Source: Acidobacteriota bacterium
Lineage (GTDB): Bacteria > Acidobacteriota > Terriglobia > Terriglobales > Acidobacteriaceae
Reading direction: 5' to 3'
Assembly: GCA_021846065.1 (NCBI GenBank)
Contig: JAJZCP010000102.1
Location: 1 to 6,209, forward strand
DNA length: 6,209 bases
A program made the position numbers and the translations under genes. Positions 1-6,209 of this stretch are shown here, one piece after another (the first letter of the stretch is position 1; every line of letters begins with the position of its first letter). Under the pieces are notes generated by a model. That model was given only the letters and a program-made list of their open reading frames with translations. It was not told the origin of the DNA and did no database searches.

Positions 1-762
1 GTATTGGACAACGTGACGGATGTGTTGCGTGCGCAAAAGCAGCTTGCCTGGAAAGAGGTGGCACAGCGCGTCGCGCACGAAATCAAAAATCCTCTTACCC
101 CTATCGCACTCTCGGCAGAACGCATCGAGCGGCATCTGGATCGCGGAATGCTGGCTGGCTCGGCGGAGAGCCTCCGCAGCGCGACAGGAATTATCCGCTC
201 GTCCGTGGAAACGCTGCGCCGGCTGGTCGACCAGTTTGCCGCGCTGGCGGATTTTCCTGCGTCGCGTCCGGAGTCCACAGACCTGAACCGTGTCGTAACC
301 GCCGCGCTGGCGCTGTTTGAAGGGCGGCTTGAAGGCATTGAGATCTTTCTCGACCTGGCGCCCGATCTGCCATCGGCCATGGCTGATGCCAGCGGCATGC
401 AACGCGCTATCAGCAACCTGATCGACAACGCCGCGGAAGCGATGCAGCAGAGCCTGATCAAGCGGCTAACCGTGACCACCGGTCTCGGCGCCTCGCACAA
501 GATGGCCGAGATTGTCATCGCCGACACCGGTCACGGCATCTCCGACGAAACCCGCGAACGGCTGTTTCTGCCTTTCTTTTCCACGCGCCGGCGCGGAACC
601 GGACTGGGACTGTCGATTGCCGCAAAAATCATTCAGGAGCACCAGGGAACAGTGCGCGTTGAAAAGAACTCCCCCGCCGGAACGCGATTCATCATCGAAC
701 TGCCGCTGGCAGAGTCAGCCGTCCTTCGCCCGGAAGAGACAGGAAGCGCAGCGGCCCGATGA
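1..762 (+). CDS. NtrY-like sensor histidine kinase, C-terminal catalytic part (5' partial)
   Basis: The reading frame is open from the window edge, so the start and any membrane, sensor or HAMP region lie upstream. The visible part is a complete transmitter module. Numbering from the codon at 4, the phosphoacceptor H-box is HEIKNPLTP with His25, followed by a dimerisation helix to about residue 85. The HATPase domain follows, with N-box N138-LI-D-N142, G1 box DTGHG (174-178), F-box FLPFF (188-192) and G2 box GTGLG (198-202). The string around the H-box (WKEVAQRVAHEIKNPLTPIA) closely resembles NtrY-type kinases, and the residues just before it look like the end of a PAS domain. It should autophosphorylate on His and pass the phosphate to the regulator encoded next. 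Its stop overlaps that gene's start (ATGA at 759-762), so the two are translationally coupled. The signal sensed cannot be inferred. NtrB-like membership is a less likely alternative. Confidence 0.93.
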   Translation, partial: VLDNVTDVLRAQKQLAWKEVAQRVAHEIKNPLTPIALSAERIERHLDRGMLAGSAESLRSATGIIRSSVETLRRLVDQFAALADFPASRPESTDLNRVVTAALALFEGRLEGIEIFLDLAPDLPSAMADASGMQRAISNLIDNAAEAMQQSLIKRLTVTTGLGASHKMAEIVIADTGHGISDETRERLFLPFFSTRRRGTGLGLSIAAKIIQEHQGTVRVEKNSPAGTRFIIELPLAESAVLRPEETGSAAAR

Positions 763-2114
763 ACCACGTTCTGGTTGTCGATGATGAGCCGGATATCTGC
801 CGGTCGCTGGAGGCGATCCTGGCCGATGAAGGCTATGCCGTAACCACCGCAGCCACCGCGCAGGAGGCGAGTGAACTGGTGCGCGATGCCGACTTTGACG
901 CCGTGCTGCTGGATATCTGGCTGCCCGACCGTGACGGCCTGGAGCTGCTGAGCGAAATCCGCAGCCGCGATGCCCGCCGCGCGCCCGAGATCATCATCAT
1001 CTCCGGCCACGGGACCATTGAAACCGCGGTTCGAGCCACCAAACTGGGCGCCTTCGATTTTCTTGAGAAGCCACTCTCGCTCGAGCGCACGCTCATCATC
1101 GTGAAGAATGCGATTCAGGCGCGAAGGCTGCGGGTGGAAAATCAGGAGTATCTGCAGCAGCTGACTGCGCGCGCCCGCATCACCGGCAACAGTGTCTCCG
1201 TCAAGGCGCTGCGGCAGCAGATTCGTCTGATGGCGCCCACCAATGGCCGCGTGTTGATCTATGGTGAGTCCGGCACTGGCAAGGAGCTGATTGCGCGTGC
1301 GATGCACGCGGAGGGTTCCCGGGCCGATCGCGTCTTTGTGGAGTTGAATTGCGCCGCCATTCCGGAAGACTTTATCGAATCGGAGCTTTTCGGCTATCGC
1401 CATGGTGCGCTGCCCGGCGGACCGCCCGAAAAGCGCGGCACCTTTGAACGCGCCGACGGTGGCACGCTGTTGCTGGATGAAGTGGGTGACATGAGCCTGA
1501 AGACGCAGGCAAAGGTGCTGCGCGCGCTGGACGACCAGCAGTTCACACCGGTTGGCGCTGCAAATGCCGTCCGCGTGGATGTCCGCCTGATTGCCGCGAC
1601 CAATAAGAATCTGGAAGAAGAGATCGCCAAGGGGAATTTTCGCGAAGACCTCTTCTATCGTCTGAACGTCATTCCGTTTTACGTGCCGCCGCTGCGGGAA
1701 CGGAAAGAAGACATACCGCTGCTGGCGCGCGAAATGCTGCGTGAGTTCGGGCAGCAGTACGGGCGGCCGCGCATCGACATCAGCGAAGAGGCCCTGGAGG
1801 CGCTGCAGCATCATCAATGGCCAGGCAATGTCCGCGAGCTGAAAAATATCCTGGAGCGCGTCGTGATCCTGAACCCGCAGGCGCGCCGCATCGAACGCAA
1901 ACATCTGCCTGTGCTTGCCCCTCGCACACGCCGCCGCAGTGAGGAGTTCCCGTCGCTGCAGCAGGCAAGAGAAGCCTACGAGCGCGATTACATCGCCCGC
2001 AAACTGGAAGAGTGCCATGGCAATGTGAGCCGTGCCGCCGAGGCGCTGGGGCTGGAGCGGAGTCATCTCTACCGCAAGATGAAGGCTCTTGGAATGGCTG
2101 GCAAAGAGGCCTAG
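759..2114 (+). CDS. NtrC/NtrX-family response regulator (REC, AAA+ ATPase, Fis-type HTH) with altered GAFTGA loop
   Basis: This 451-residue protein has the usual length and order of an NtrC-class regulator. The receiver domain (about 1-120) has acidic residues D8 and D9, phosphoacceptor D52, S82 and K104. The central AAA+ domain (about 142-370) has Walker A GESGTGKE (169-176), Walker B with D240-E241, arginine-finger candidates R295 and R301, and WPGNVRE carrying sensor-II R359. A Fis-type helix-turn-helix lies at about 421-446. It should be phosphorylated by the upstream kinase and bind DNA as a hexameric ATPase. The sigma-54 contact loop, normally GAFTGA, reads GALPGG (216-221) with loop length preserved, so classical sigma-54 activation is doubtful. 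The ATG overlaps the kinase stop; the weak AGGA at 741-744 is 14 nt away, which supports translational coupling. Resemblance to the kinase pair suggests NtrX rather than NtrC, but the symbol is left open. Target promoters are unknown. Confidence 0.95.
   Translation: MNHVLVVDDEPDICRSLEAILADEGYAVTTAATAQEASELVRDADFDAVLLDIWLPDRDGLELLSEIRSRDARRAPEIIIISGHGTIETAVRATKLGAFDFLEKPLSLERTLIIVKNAIQARRLRVENQEYLQQLTARARITGNSVSVKALRQQIRLMAPTNGRVLIYGESGTGKELIARAMHAEGSRADRVFVELNCAAIPEDFIESELFGYRHGALPGGPPEKRGTFERADGGTLLLDEVGDMSLKTQAKVLRALDDQQFTPVGAANAVRVDVRLIAATNKNLEEEIAKGNFREDLFYRLNVIPFYVPPLRERKEDIPLLAREMLREFGQQYGRPRIDISEEALEALQHHQWPGNVRELKNILERVVILNPQARRIERKHLPVLAPRTRRRSEEFPSLQQAREAYERDYIARKLEECHGNVSRAAEALGLERSHLYRKMKALGMAGKEA
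1404..1421 (+). other. Codons of the sigma-54 contact loop (GALPGG in place of GAFTGA)
   Basis: These six codons fall where bacterial enhancer-binding proteins carry the nearly invariant GAFTGA. The flanks align without gaps: ESELFG before, and a 15-residue run to the Walker B-side ADGGT after. The change is therefore substitution (Phe to Leu, Thr to Pro, Ala to Gly) and not deletion. In the family the Phe and Thr of this loop contact sigma-54. Confidence 0.85.
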
Positions 2115-2120
2115 CCGCCG

Positions 2121-3140
2121 CTATTCTTCCCGCGGCGTGCGTGCCAGCGCATCCATTTGCTTGCGCCAGTCGAGCGAGTCGAGGAATGCCTTCGACCCGC
2201 GCCACTCATCGGCCACCTTCACAAACAGCTCCAGATGCACCCGCGTGCCCAGCATGTGTTCGATCTGCTGCCGCGCGCCTGTCCCGATGCGCTTCAGCAT
2301 GGCGCCGCCCTTGCCGATCAGGATGGCCTTCTGCCCCGGCCGCTCACAGTAGATGGCAGCGGCAATGCGGGTGAGCGGAAGCGCCTGAGATTTGCCCGCG
2401 CTTGCCGGCCGCGGTTTTGGCTCCTCAAATTCCTCGATGACGACAGCGCTGGCATACGGCACCTCTTCGCCCGTGCAGTTCAGGATGTTCTCGCGGATGA
2501 TCTCCGCGGCCAGAAACCTCTCCGGCTGATCCGTGAACTGTCCTTTCGGAAAAATCCGCTGGCCTTCGGGCAGGCGCTCGACCACGGCAGCAAGCAGCCG
2601 GTCCAGCCCGTCGCCGGTGCGGGCCGAGACCGGCAGGACGCCGGCATATTCGCGCAGAGCACTATAGCTGGCGATCAGTGGCAGCAGGTCTTCTTTCTTC
2701 TCCAGCGCATCGATCTTGTTCAGCACCAGGAACACCGGGCAGTCCAGCTTGGCGAGCATCTGGAGCACCAGCGTGTCCTCACGCTCCGGCCGTTTGGAGG
2801 CTTCCTCGGCCAGCGGCTCCGGACGAAAGGGCCGCGTGACATCGATGACGTGCAGGACAAGATCGCGCTCATCGAGCGCGTCATGGATTGCCTGCAGCAT
2901 GCGCTTGTCGAGTAGCGTGGACGGCATGTGCACGCCCGGCGTATCGACCAGAACAATCTGCGCGGCGGGGTGCTTGCCCTTTACCGCATCGACATCCAGC
3001 ACGCCCAGGATGCGATTGCGCGTGGTCTGCGGCTTGCGCGTGACAATTGCGACCTTTTCGCCCACCAGGGCGTTGGTGAGCGTGGACTTGCCCGCGTTGG
3101 GCAGGCCAATGATGGAGACGAATCCCGAGCGAAAAGCCAT
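2121..3140 (-). CDS. era: GTPase Era, 30S ribosome assembly factor
   Basis: Era binds the 3' end of 16S rRNA and couples GTP hydrolysis to 30S maturation. All G motifs are visible: G1 GLPNAGKS (12-19), G2 in KPQTTRN (36-42), G3 DTPG (66-69), G4 NKID (141-144) and G5 SAR (172-174). A C-terminal KH domain follows, with its RNA-binding loop IGKGG (275-279) and the ending HLELFVKVADEWR (302-314). The protein is 339 residues against about 300 in E. coli. The extra length is spread over small insertions at about 50-60, 104-122 and 240-256. The ATG is chosen because the family begins just before the first strand (RSGFVSIIG). The ribosome-binding site is weak (TTAGGT directly before the ATG). The 118 bp upstream separate it from the TonB-domain gene, so it may be transcribed alone or by readthrough. 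Its stop lies 6 bp from the convergent regulator stop. Confidence 0.97.
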   Translation of the reverse strand: MAFRSGFVSIIGLPNAGKSTLTNALVGEKVAIVTRKPQTTRNRILGVLDVDAVKGKHPAAQIVLVDTPGVHMPSTLLDKRMLQAIHDALDERDLVLHVIDVTRPFRPEPLAEEASKRPEREDTLVLQMLAKLDCPVFLVLNKIDALEKKEDLLPLIASYSALREYAGVLPVSARTGDGLDRLLAAVVERLPEGQRIFPKGQFTDQPERFLAAEIIRENILNCTGEEVPYASAVVIEEFEEPKPRPASAGKSQALPLTRIAAAIYCERPGQKAILIGKGGAMLKRIGTGARQQIEHMLGTRVHLELFVKVADEWRGSKAFLDSLDWRKQMDALARTPREE

Positions 3141-3258
3141 ACCTAACTAGTATGACCCAGTTGCTGCAGACGGGACGGACACCGGGCGGGAGTTCGCACT
3201 TTTGCCGCGTAAGAGCCATCAGAAGGTTTAATGACTGCAGCCAGATAGCACGCTTTGC

Positions 3259-4344
3259 TTAGCTGTGGAGAGTAAAAATGACTGTAATTGTTGTATCGAC
3301 CTGCATAGGTTTGCCGTCTGCTTCAATCGGTTGGTACCGCCAGCGGCGCACCGCCTGCAGGGCCGCTTGATCCAGGTCATGCCCGGCGGACAGCAAAATG
3401 TACGGCTCCCGAACCGCTCCCTTGTCATCGATCGTCACATGCATGACCACCGTGCCCGAGATTCTCGCTTGCTTTGCCGCATAGGGATACGAAGGAGCCG
3501 GAGCTCGAAGCACGCGCGCAGTATCGATCTGCGCAACCTTTTTCATGGCTTGAATTGGAGTCAGACCGTGGTTATCCACAGCACTCTGCCAGGAATTACC
3601 AGGGTCCGCGGGGAGTGGTTCCAGGACATTGACCATGAGCGTCAGCGCAGGCTGTCCGACATCGCCGATAGAGACTTTCAACGGAACAAGATGGTCCCTG
3701 AACGGCTGCAGGTCGTTGTAGACGGTGACCATGGTTCCATGTTGCGAAATGCGCAGAACCCCTTCATGTGTGAAAAATCTGCCCTCAGGGCATTGAATTT
3801 TTGGAGTTTGAGCGCGACAAGGCTCGCTCTTGAGAAGGTAGACCCAGTCCACCCCCTGTAAATGTTTGGACTGCACTTTCCATCCCTGAGAGTTCACTTC
3901 AGACTGCGGAATACGCATCACTGCATTCGACATTGCCTGGCGCAAACGCAAAGGTATGTAGGAGCCGCTGGCGAAAATCTGGAGGGTACCGGATTTCATG
4001 ACCGCCGAATACCGGAAGCTTGCGAGAGTCGCGGCGACGCGCCAGTCCTGCTGGCTCTTCCACCAGGTCTCATAGGTACCGCTTCCCGTAAATTCAGCAT
4101 CCCCGGTAGCCGTGTAGGTCGCCTTGAGGTGGAATGGAATTCCGGCTGCTCGCAGATCGCTCAGCTGGCGCGCACGGGCAAAGAATTCTGCTGGTGTTTT
4201 AGGAGCCACAGTGGCAACCGCGCGGGGTGCAGCTGTTGTGGTGGTGGAAGGACCGCTCGGCGCCGGCGCCGCTTGTGCAGCGGCAAATCCCGCAGCAAGT
4301 CCCAGGAAAGGAACAAGGAAGGCAGTGAGCCAGGAAGGAAGCAT
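3259..4344 (-). CDS. Exported protein with C-terminal TonB domain (energy transducer TonB family)
   Basis: The protein is 361 residues with the start at 4344. That start gives an immediate N-terminal signal sequence (MLPSWLTAFLVPFLGLAAGF) with a likely AQA cleavage site around residue 25. A GGGG run sits 5-8 nt upstream of the ATG. The frame stays open to an ATG at 4458, but that longer form would run through the apt terminator and lacks an N-terminal signal. After a Pro/Thr/Ala linker (26-50), residues about 51-240 form a beta-rich region (FHLKATYTA, GSGTYETWWKSQQDW) reminiscent of LolA-like folds; that is inference. Cys176 and Cys185 could form a disulfide. Residues 278-361 are a recognisable TonB_C domain: APAPSYPYAAKQARISGTV, VTIDDKGAV, LDQAALQAVRRWRYQP, and GKPMQV. 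It lacks the long proline-rich spacer of classical TonB. A periplasmic role is likely; the partner receptor is unknown. Confidence 0.85.
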   Translation of the reverse strand: MLPSWLTAFLVPFLGLAAGFAAAQAAPAPSGPSTTTTAAPRAVATVAPKTPAEFFARARQLSDLRAAGIPFHLKATYTATGDAEFTGSGTYETWWKSQQDWRVAATLASFRYSAVMKSGTLQIFASGSYIPLRLRQAMSNAVMRIPQSEVNSQGWKVQSKHLQGVDWVYLLKSEPCRAQTPKIQCPEGRFFTHEGVLRISQHGTMVTVYNDLQPFRDHLVPLKVSIGDVGQPALTLMVNVLEPLPADPGNSWQSAVDNHGLTPIQAMKKVAQIDTARVLRAPAPSYPYAAKQARISGTVVMHVTIDDKGAVREPYILLSAGHDLDQAALQAVRRWRYQPIEADGKPMQVDTTITVIFTLHS

Positions 4345-4404
4345 CGCGCCCCAGAGTACATAAGCCCAATGAGAGGCGTCTATGAAATTTTTCGGACTGC
4401 CTGG

Positions 4405-4434
4405 AAAGCAAAAGGGGCTCCAGCGGAGCCCCTT
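4405..4434 (-). terminator. Rho-independent terminator after apt
   Basis: Read on the minus strand, AAGGGGCTCC and GGAGCCCCTT form a perfect 10-bp stem with a 3-nt loop. The stem runs straight into TTTTGCTTT. It starts 38 nt after the apt stop, as expected for the end of the efp-acyP-apt transcript. It also argues that the TonB-domain gene downstream has its own promoter and starts after this hairpin. On the plus strand the stem is followed only by TTGTACC, so termination in that direction is less likely. Confidence 0.88.
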
Positions 4435-4471
4435 GTACCTATTCCATCCCTGCAGCAACTACGGGCGGCAG

Positions 4472-5014
4472 CTATTCGTCGTAGTGCAGCAGGCTAAAGA
4501 CATCCAGCCCTTCAAAGCGTTCGCGGCCCTTCAGAAAATCCAGTTCCAGCGCAAACGCCAGCCCGGCAATTTCACCGCCCAACTGACGCACTAGCTTCAC
4601 CGTCGCCTCCATGGTGCCGCCGGTAGCCAGCAGATCGTCCACGATGACCACGCGCTGTCCGCTCTCGATGGCATCCAGATGAATCTCGAGCGAGTCCGAC
4701 CCATACTCCAGGTCATAGGTCACGCGGGCGGTCTTTGCCGGCAGCTTCTTCGGCTTGCGGACGGGCACAAAGCCCGCATTCAACCGGTACGCCAGCGCCG
4801 GGCCAAAGATGAAGCCCCTTGCTTCAATCCCCAGCACCAGATCGATATCTTTCTCAAAGTAATGCGCGGCCAGCGCGTCGATCATCATGGCGAAGCCGGA
4901 CTTGTCTTTGAGCAGAGTCGTGATGTCGTAAAACAGGATGCCGGGCTTGGGAAAATCGGGGACGGTTCGGATGAGCTTCTTGAGGGGTTCGCAATCAATA
5001 TGCAATTCAGACAT
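4472..5014 (-). CDS. apt: Adenine phosphoribosyltransferase
   Basis: This cytoplasmic purine-salvage enzyme converts adenine and PRPP to AMP and pyrophosphate. The 180-residue length matches the family. Diagnostic features are the N-terminal [12 protein letters not shown] (21-32), which lies in the adenine-binding hood, [10 protein letters not shown] (62-71), RKPKKLP (86-92), and the PRPP-binding loop [13 protein letters not shown] (122-134). The ending [12 protein letters not shown]...LLHYDE is also typical. It lies 6 bp after the acylphosphatase stop and is probably co-transcribed. The best Shine-Dalgarno match, AAGGAG at 5029-5034, lies inside the last codons of acyP at a rather long 14-nt spacing, so translation may depend partly on coupling. 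A terminator follows. No missing catalytic residue was seen. Confidence 0.97.
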   Translation of the reverse strand: MSELHIDCEPLKKLIRTVPDFPKPGILFYDITTLLKDKSGFAMMIDALAAHYFEKDIDLVLGIEARGFIFGPALAYRLNAGFVPVRKPKKLPAKTARVTYDLEYGSDSLEIHLDAIESGQRVVIVDDLLATGGTMEATVKLVRQLGGEIAGLAFALELDFLKGRERFEGLDVFSLLHYDE

Positions 5015-5020
5015 TCGGTT

Positions 5021-5305
5021 TTACCAGGCTCCTTCGATCTCAAACGGCTTCAGCAGATCAGCATCCGTTTCCGGCCGGACTTCTACTTCGACGGCATCCA
5101 CGCGGGAACCGCGTGAGCCGCGCCGGAGCCGCTGCTCCAACTGCAGGATCTGCGATTCATCGCCTGCCGCCATCACTTCCACATAGCCGGCACTGGTGTT
5201 GCGCACCCACCCGTGCAGGCCCAGGCCGGAGGCCTCCTGCAGCACAAACCAACGGAAGCCTACTCCCTGCACACGGCCTTTGACAATGTAGTGGCGAACG
5301 ATCAT
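5021..5305 (-). CDS. acyP: Acylphosphatase
   Basis: This small 94-residue hydrolase cleaves carboxyl-phosphate bonds such as those in acetyl phosphate, carbamoyl phosphate or 1,3-bisphosphoglycerate. Both signature blocks are present. GRVQGVGFR (10-18) is the phosphate-binding cradle with catalytic Arg18, and GWVRN (32-36) supplies catalytic Asn36. Length and fold order match the family. The ATG is set by the conserved first strand (VRHYIVKGRVQGVGF), but no clear Shine-Dalgarno sequence is seen in the 33 bp after the efp stop. It sits between efp and apt in the same orientation and is likely part of their transcript. The physiological substrate of bacterial acylphosphatases is generally unclear, and nothing here settles it. 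Confidence 0.96.
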   Translation of the reverse strand: MIVRHYIVKGRVQGVGFRWFVLQEASGLGLHGWVRNTSAGYVEVMAAGDESQILQLEQRLRRGSRGSRVDAVEVEVRPETDADLLKPFEIEGAW

Positions 5306-5338
5306 GACGGTACCGGGGCGACAGCGCAGCGGGTTGCG

Positions 5339-5899
5339 TCAGGCGCGCGACAGATAGGCGCCTTCGGCCGTATCCACGCGAATCTTTTCCCCTTCGTTGA
5401 TAAAGGGTGGCACCTGCACGACAAGTCCTGTTTCCAGCTTGGCGGGCTTGGTAACGGAGGACGCCGTAGCCGACTTGATGCCCGGCTCAGTCTCGACCAC
5501 CGTCATTTCCACGGTCTGCGGCAGATCGATGCCAACCGCAACGCCGTCAAAGAACGATACCTTCACCGGGAGATTGGCAATCAGATACTCAACGGAGTCG
5601 CCGAGGATCGAAGCATTCAGCGTCGTCTGCTCGTAGTTTTCCGTGTTCATAAAAACGTAGTCGTCGCCATCGGCGTAAAGAAATTCCATGGCAACGTCAT
5701 CAACAATGACGCGCTCGATCGGATCTGCCGAGCGGAAGCGATGCTCATACATGGCGCCGCTGCGCAGGTTGCGCAGCTTGGCCTGGATAAAAGCGCGCAG
5801 ATTACCGGGAGTGCGGTGCTCCACTTTGAAAACGGAATGCAGTTCTCCGTTGTGCTTGATGACCATACCGGGCCGCATTTGCGTGGCGGGAATCGCCAT
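5339..5899 (-). CDS. efp: Elongation factor P
   Basis: EF-P binds between the ribosomal P and E sites and relieves stalling at consecutive prolines. The 186-residue length fits the three-domain family. The N-terminal KOW-like domain (about 1-64) includes [26 protein letters not shown] and [10 protein letters not shown]. The middle OB domain contains [11 protein letters not shown], and the C-terminal domain contains [37 protein letters not shown], a standard EF-P ending. The modification-site loop reads RTPGNLRAF, so the residue aligned with E. coli Lys34 is Asn33. Neither the lysine used by EpmA/YmfI-type pathways nor the EarP arginine is at that spot. A strong Shine-Dalgarno (AAGGAG, 5909-5914) lies 9 nt from the ATG, fixing the start. 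It heads the probable efp-acyP-apt operon; a large inverted repeat lies just upstream. Confidence 0.97.
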   Translation of the reverse strand: MAIPATQMRPGMVIKHNGELHSVFKVEHRTPGNLRAFIQAKLRNLRSGAMYEHRFRSADPIERVIVDDVAMEFLYADGDDYVFMNTENYEQTTLNASILGDSVEYLIANLPVKVSFFDGVAVGIDLPQTVEMTVVETEPGIKSATASSVTKPAKLETGLVVQVPPFINEGEKIRVDTAEGAYLSRA

Positions 5900-5943
5900 A
5901 AACCATTGCTCCTTGCTGTTCGGATCTTTGTCTGGAAAGGCCT

Positions 5944-5995
5944 GCCGGGCGGCGTGGGCGGCCCGGAGCGTTTTGCTCCAGCCACCCTGCCCGGC
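5944..5995 (-). promoter_or_regulatory. Long imperfect hairpin in the efp upstream region
   Basis: Three nested pairings are visible: GCCGGGC (5944-5950) with GCCCGGC (5989-5995); GGGCGGC (5956-5962) with GCCACCC (5981-5987), one mismatch; and GGAGC (5965-5969) with GCTCC (5975-5979) around a 5-nt loop. It lies 29 nt upstream of the efp Shine-Dalgarno. On the minus strand it is followed by AGGCCTTTCC, not a U-run, so it is a poor rho-independent terminator. A weak -10-like TAGACT (minus strand, 6006-6011) would place the hairpin at the very 5' end of the efp mRNA, but no good -35 is seen. It could alternatively end the upstream gene by a U-less mechanism. Function is inferred only. Confidence 0.5.
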
Positions 5996-6046
5996 CTGAC
6001 CTATCAGTCTAACGTAGGCTGGCCCGCACCGGCATTTGGCGCACGG

Positions 6047-6209
6047 TCAGCGCGCGAACGAGCTGGACGATGCAGGCTTCTCAATCGATGCCGTAAAGGT
6101 CGCACCCTGCGGAATGACCGCCTCTCCCCCGCGCACAAACAGTCCGGCAATGCCGACATAAGGAATCATCGCCAGATATCGTGCCTTGTGCTGGTGGTCC
6201 GCTCCCTGC
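6047..6209 (-). CDS. C-terminal end of an unrecognised protein (5' partial)
   Basis: A minus-strand frame runs from the window edge to a TGA at 6047-6049, giving the last 53 residues. They include HKARYLAMIPYVGIAGLFVR, then GGEAVIPQGATFTASIEKP, then a Ser-rich tail. The pattern of a short hydrophobic stretch followed by an Ile-Pro-x-Gly-x-x-Phe-Thr-Ala strand looks like the end of an exported or envelope protein, but I do not recognise the family. Support is the good protein-like composition, same orientation as efp, and a 147-bp gap to it. It may instead be in a separate transcript from efp. Confidence 0.6.
   Translation of the reverse strand, partial: QGADHQHKARYLAMIPYVGIAGLFVRGGEAVIPQGATFTASIEKPASSSSFAR

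Noticed and set aside
1460..1473. Sigma-54-like -24/-12 element TGGCAC...TTGC inside the regulator gene
   Set aside because: The GG and GC are 9 bp apart, not the required 10, and it encodes the conserved Walker B region, so the match is coincidental.
633..2066. Long open frame (477 codons) on the minus strand opposite the response regulator
   Set aside because: It lies wholly antisense to a gene with clear REC, AAA+ and HTH motifs. Its translation is Gln/His/Arg-rich without a recognisable domain, as expected for a shadow frame in GC-rich coding DNA.
2130..2150. TGGCACG-like -24 motif on the minus strand near the end of era
   Set aside because: The -12 half reads CCGC instead of TTGC, and it lies within coding sequence at the 3' end of era with no downstream gene on that strand.
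2157..2915. Open frame of 252 codons on the plus strand opposite era
   Set aside because: It is antisense to an unmistakable Era GTPase and the translation has no family resemblance; a shadow frame.
4345..4458. N-terminal extension of the TonB-domain protein to the ATG at 4458
   Set aside because: It would pass through the apt terminator hairpin and bury the signal sequence 38 residues in; the start at 4344 is better placed.
5397..5636. Small plus-strand open frame opposite efp
   Set aside because: It is antisense to efp, has no ribosome-binding site of note and no recognisable product.

Overview
This is an ordinary-looking stretch of a GC-rich Gram-negative chromosome. The genes are densely packed, with housekeeping proteins plus a two-component pair. 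The TonB C-terminal-domain protein, an NtrY/NtrX-type pair with an unusual sigma-54 loop, and an EF-P whose tip reads PGNLR together suggest an Acidobacteriota (Terriglobia-like) genome. This is inference from protein style; no rRNA or other marker is present.

Plus strand, 1-2114: the C-terminal catalytic half of an NtrY-like sensor histidine kinase (5' end outside the window) overlaps by an ATGA junction a complete NtrC/NtrX-type response regulator. The two are almost certainly one operon. The regulator keeps its ATPase motifs and Fis-type HTH, but its GAFTGA loop reads GALPGG.

Minus strand, 2121-6209: all remaining genes face the other way. Reading in their direction of transcription there is the last 53 codons of an unrecognised protein (6209-6047), then a 147-bp gap with a strong inverted repeat, then efp, acyP and apt. 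The gaps are 33 bp between efp and acyP and 6 bp between acyP and apt. A clear rho-independent terminator follows apt at 4405-4434. Next comes an exported protein with a C-terminal TonB domain (start chosen at 4344), in a visibly more AT-rich stretch. After a further 118-bp gap comes era. That gap shows no convincing promoter or terminator. era and the response-regulator gene converge with only 6 bp between their stop codons.

Functionally, era (ribosome assembly), efp (rescue of polyproline stalling) and apt (adenine salvage) are core growth functions. acyP is a small metabolic hydrolase carried between them. The TonB-domain protein and the two-component system are cell-envelope or signalling functions whose targets cannot be read here. 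I found no mobile element, CRISPR array, tRNA or rRNA, and no evidence of a new defence or biosynthetic system. The points most worth a second look are the altered sigma-54 contact loop, the asparagine at the EF-P modification position, and the inverted repeat ahead of efp.
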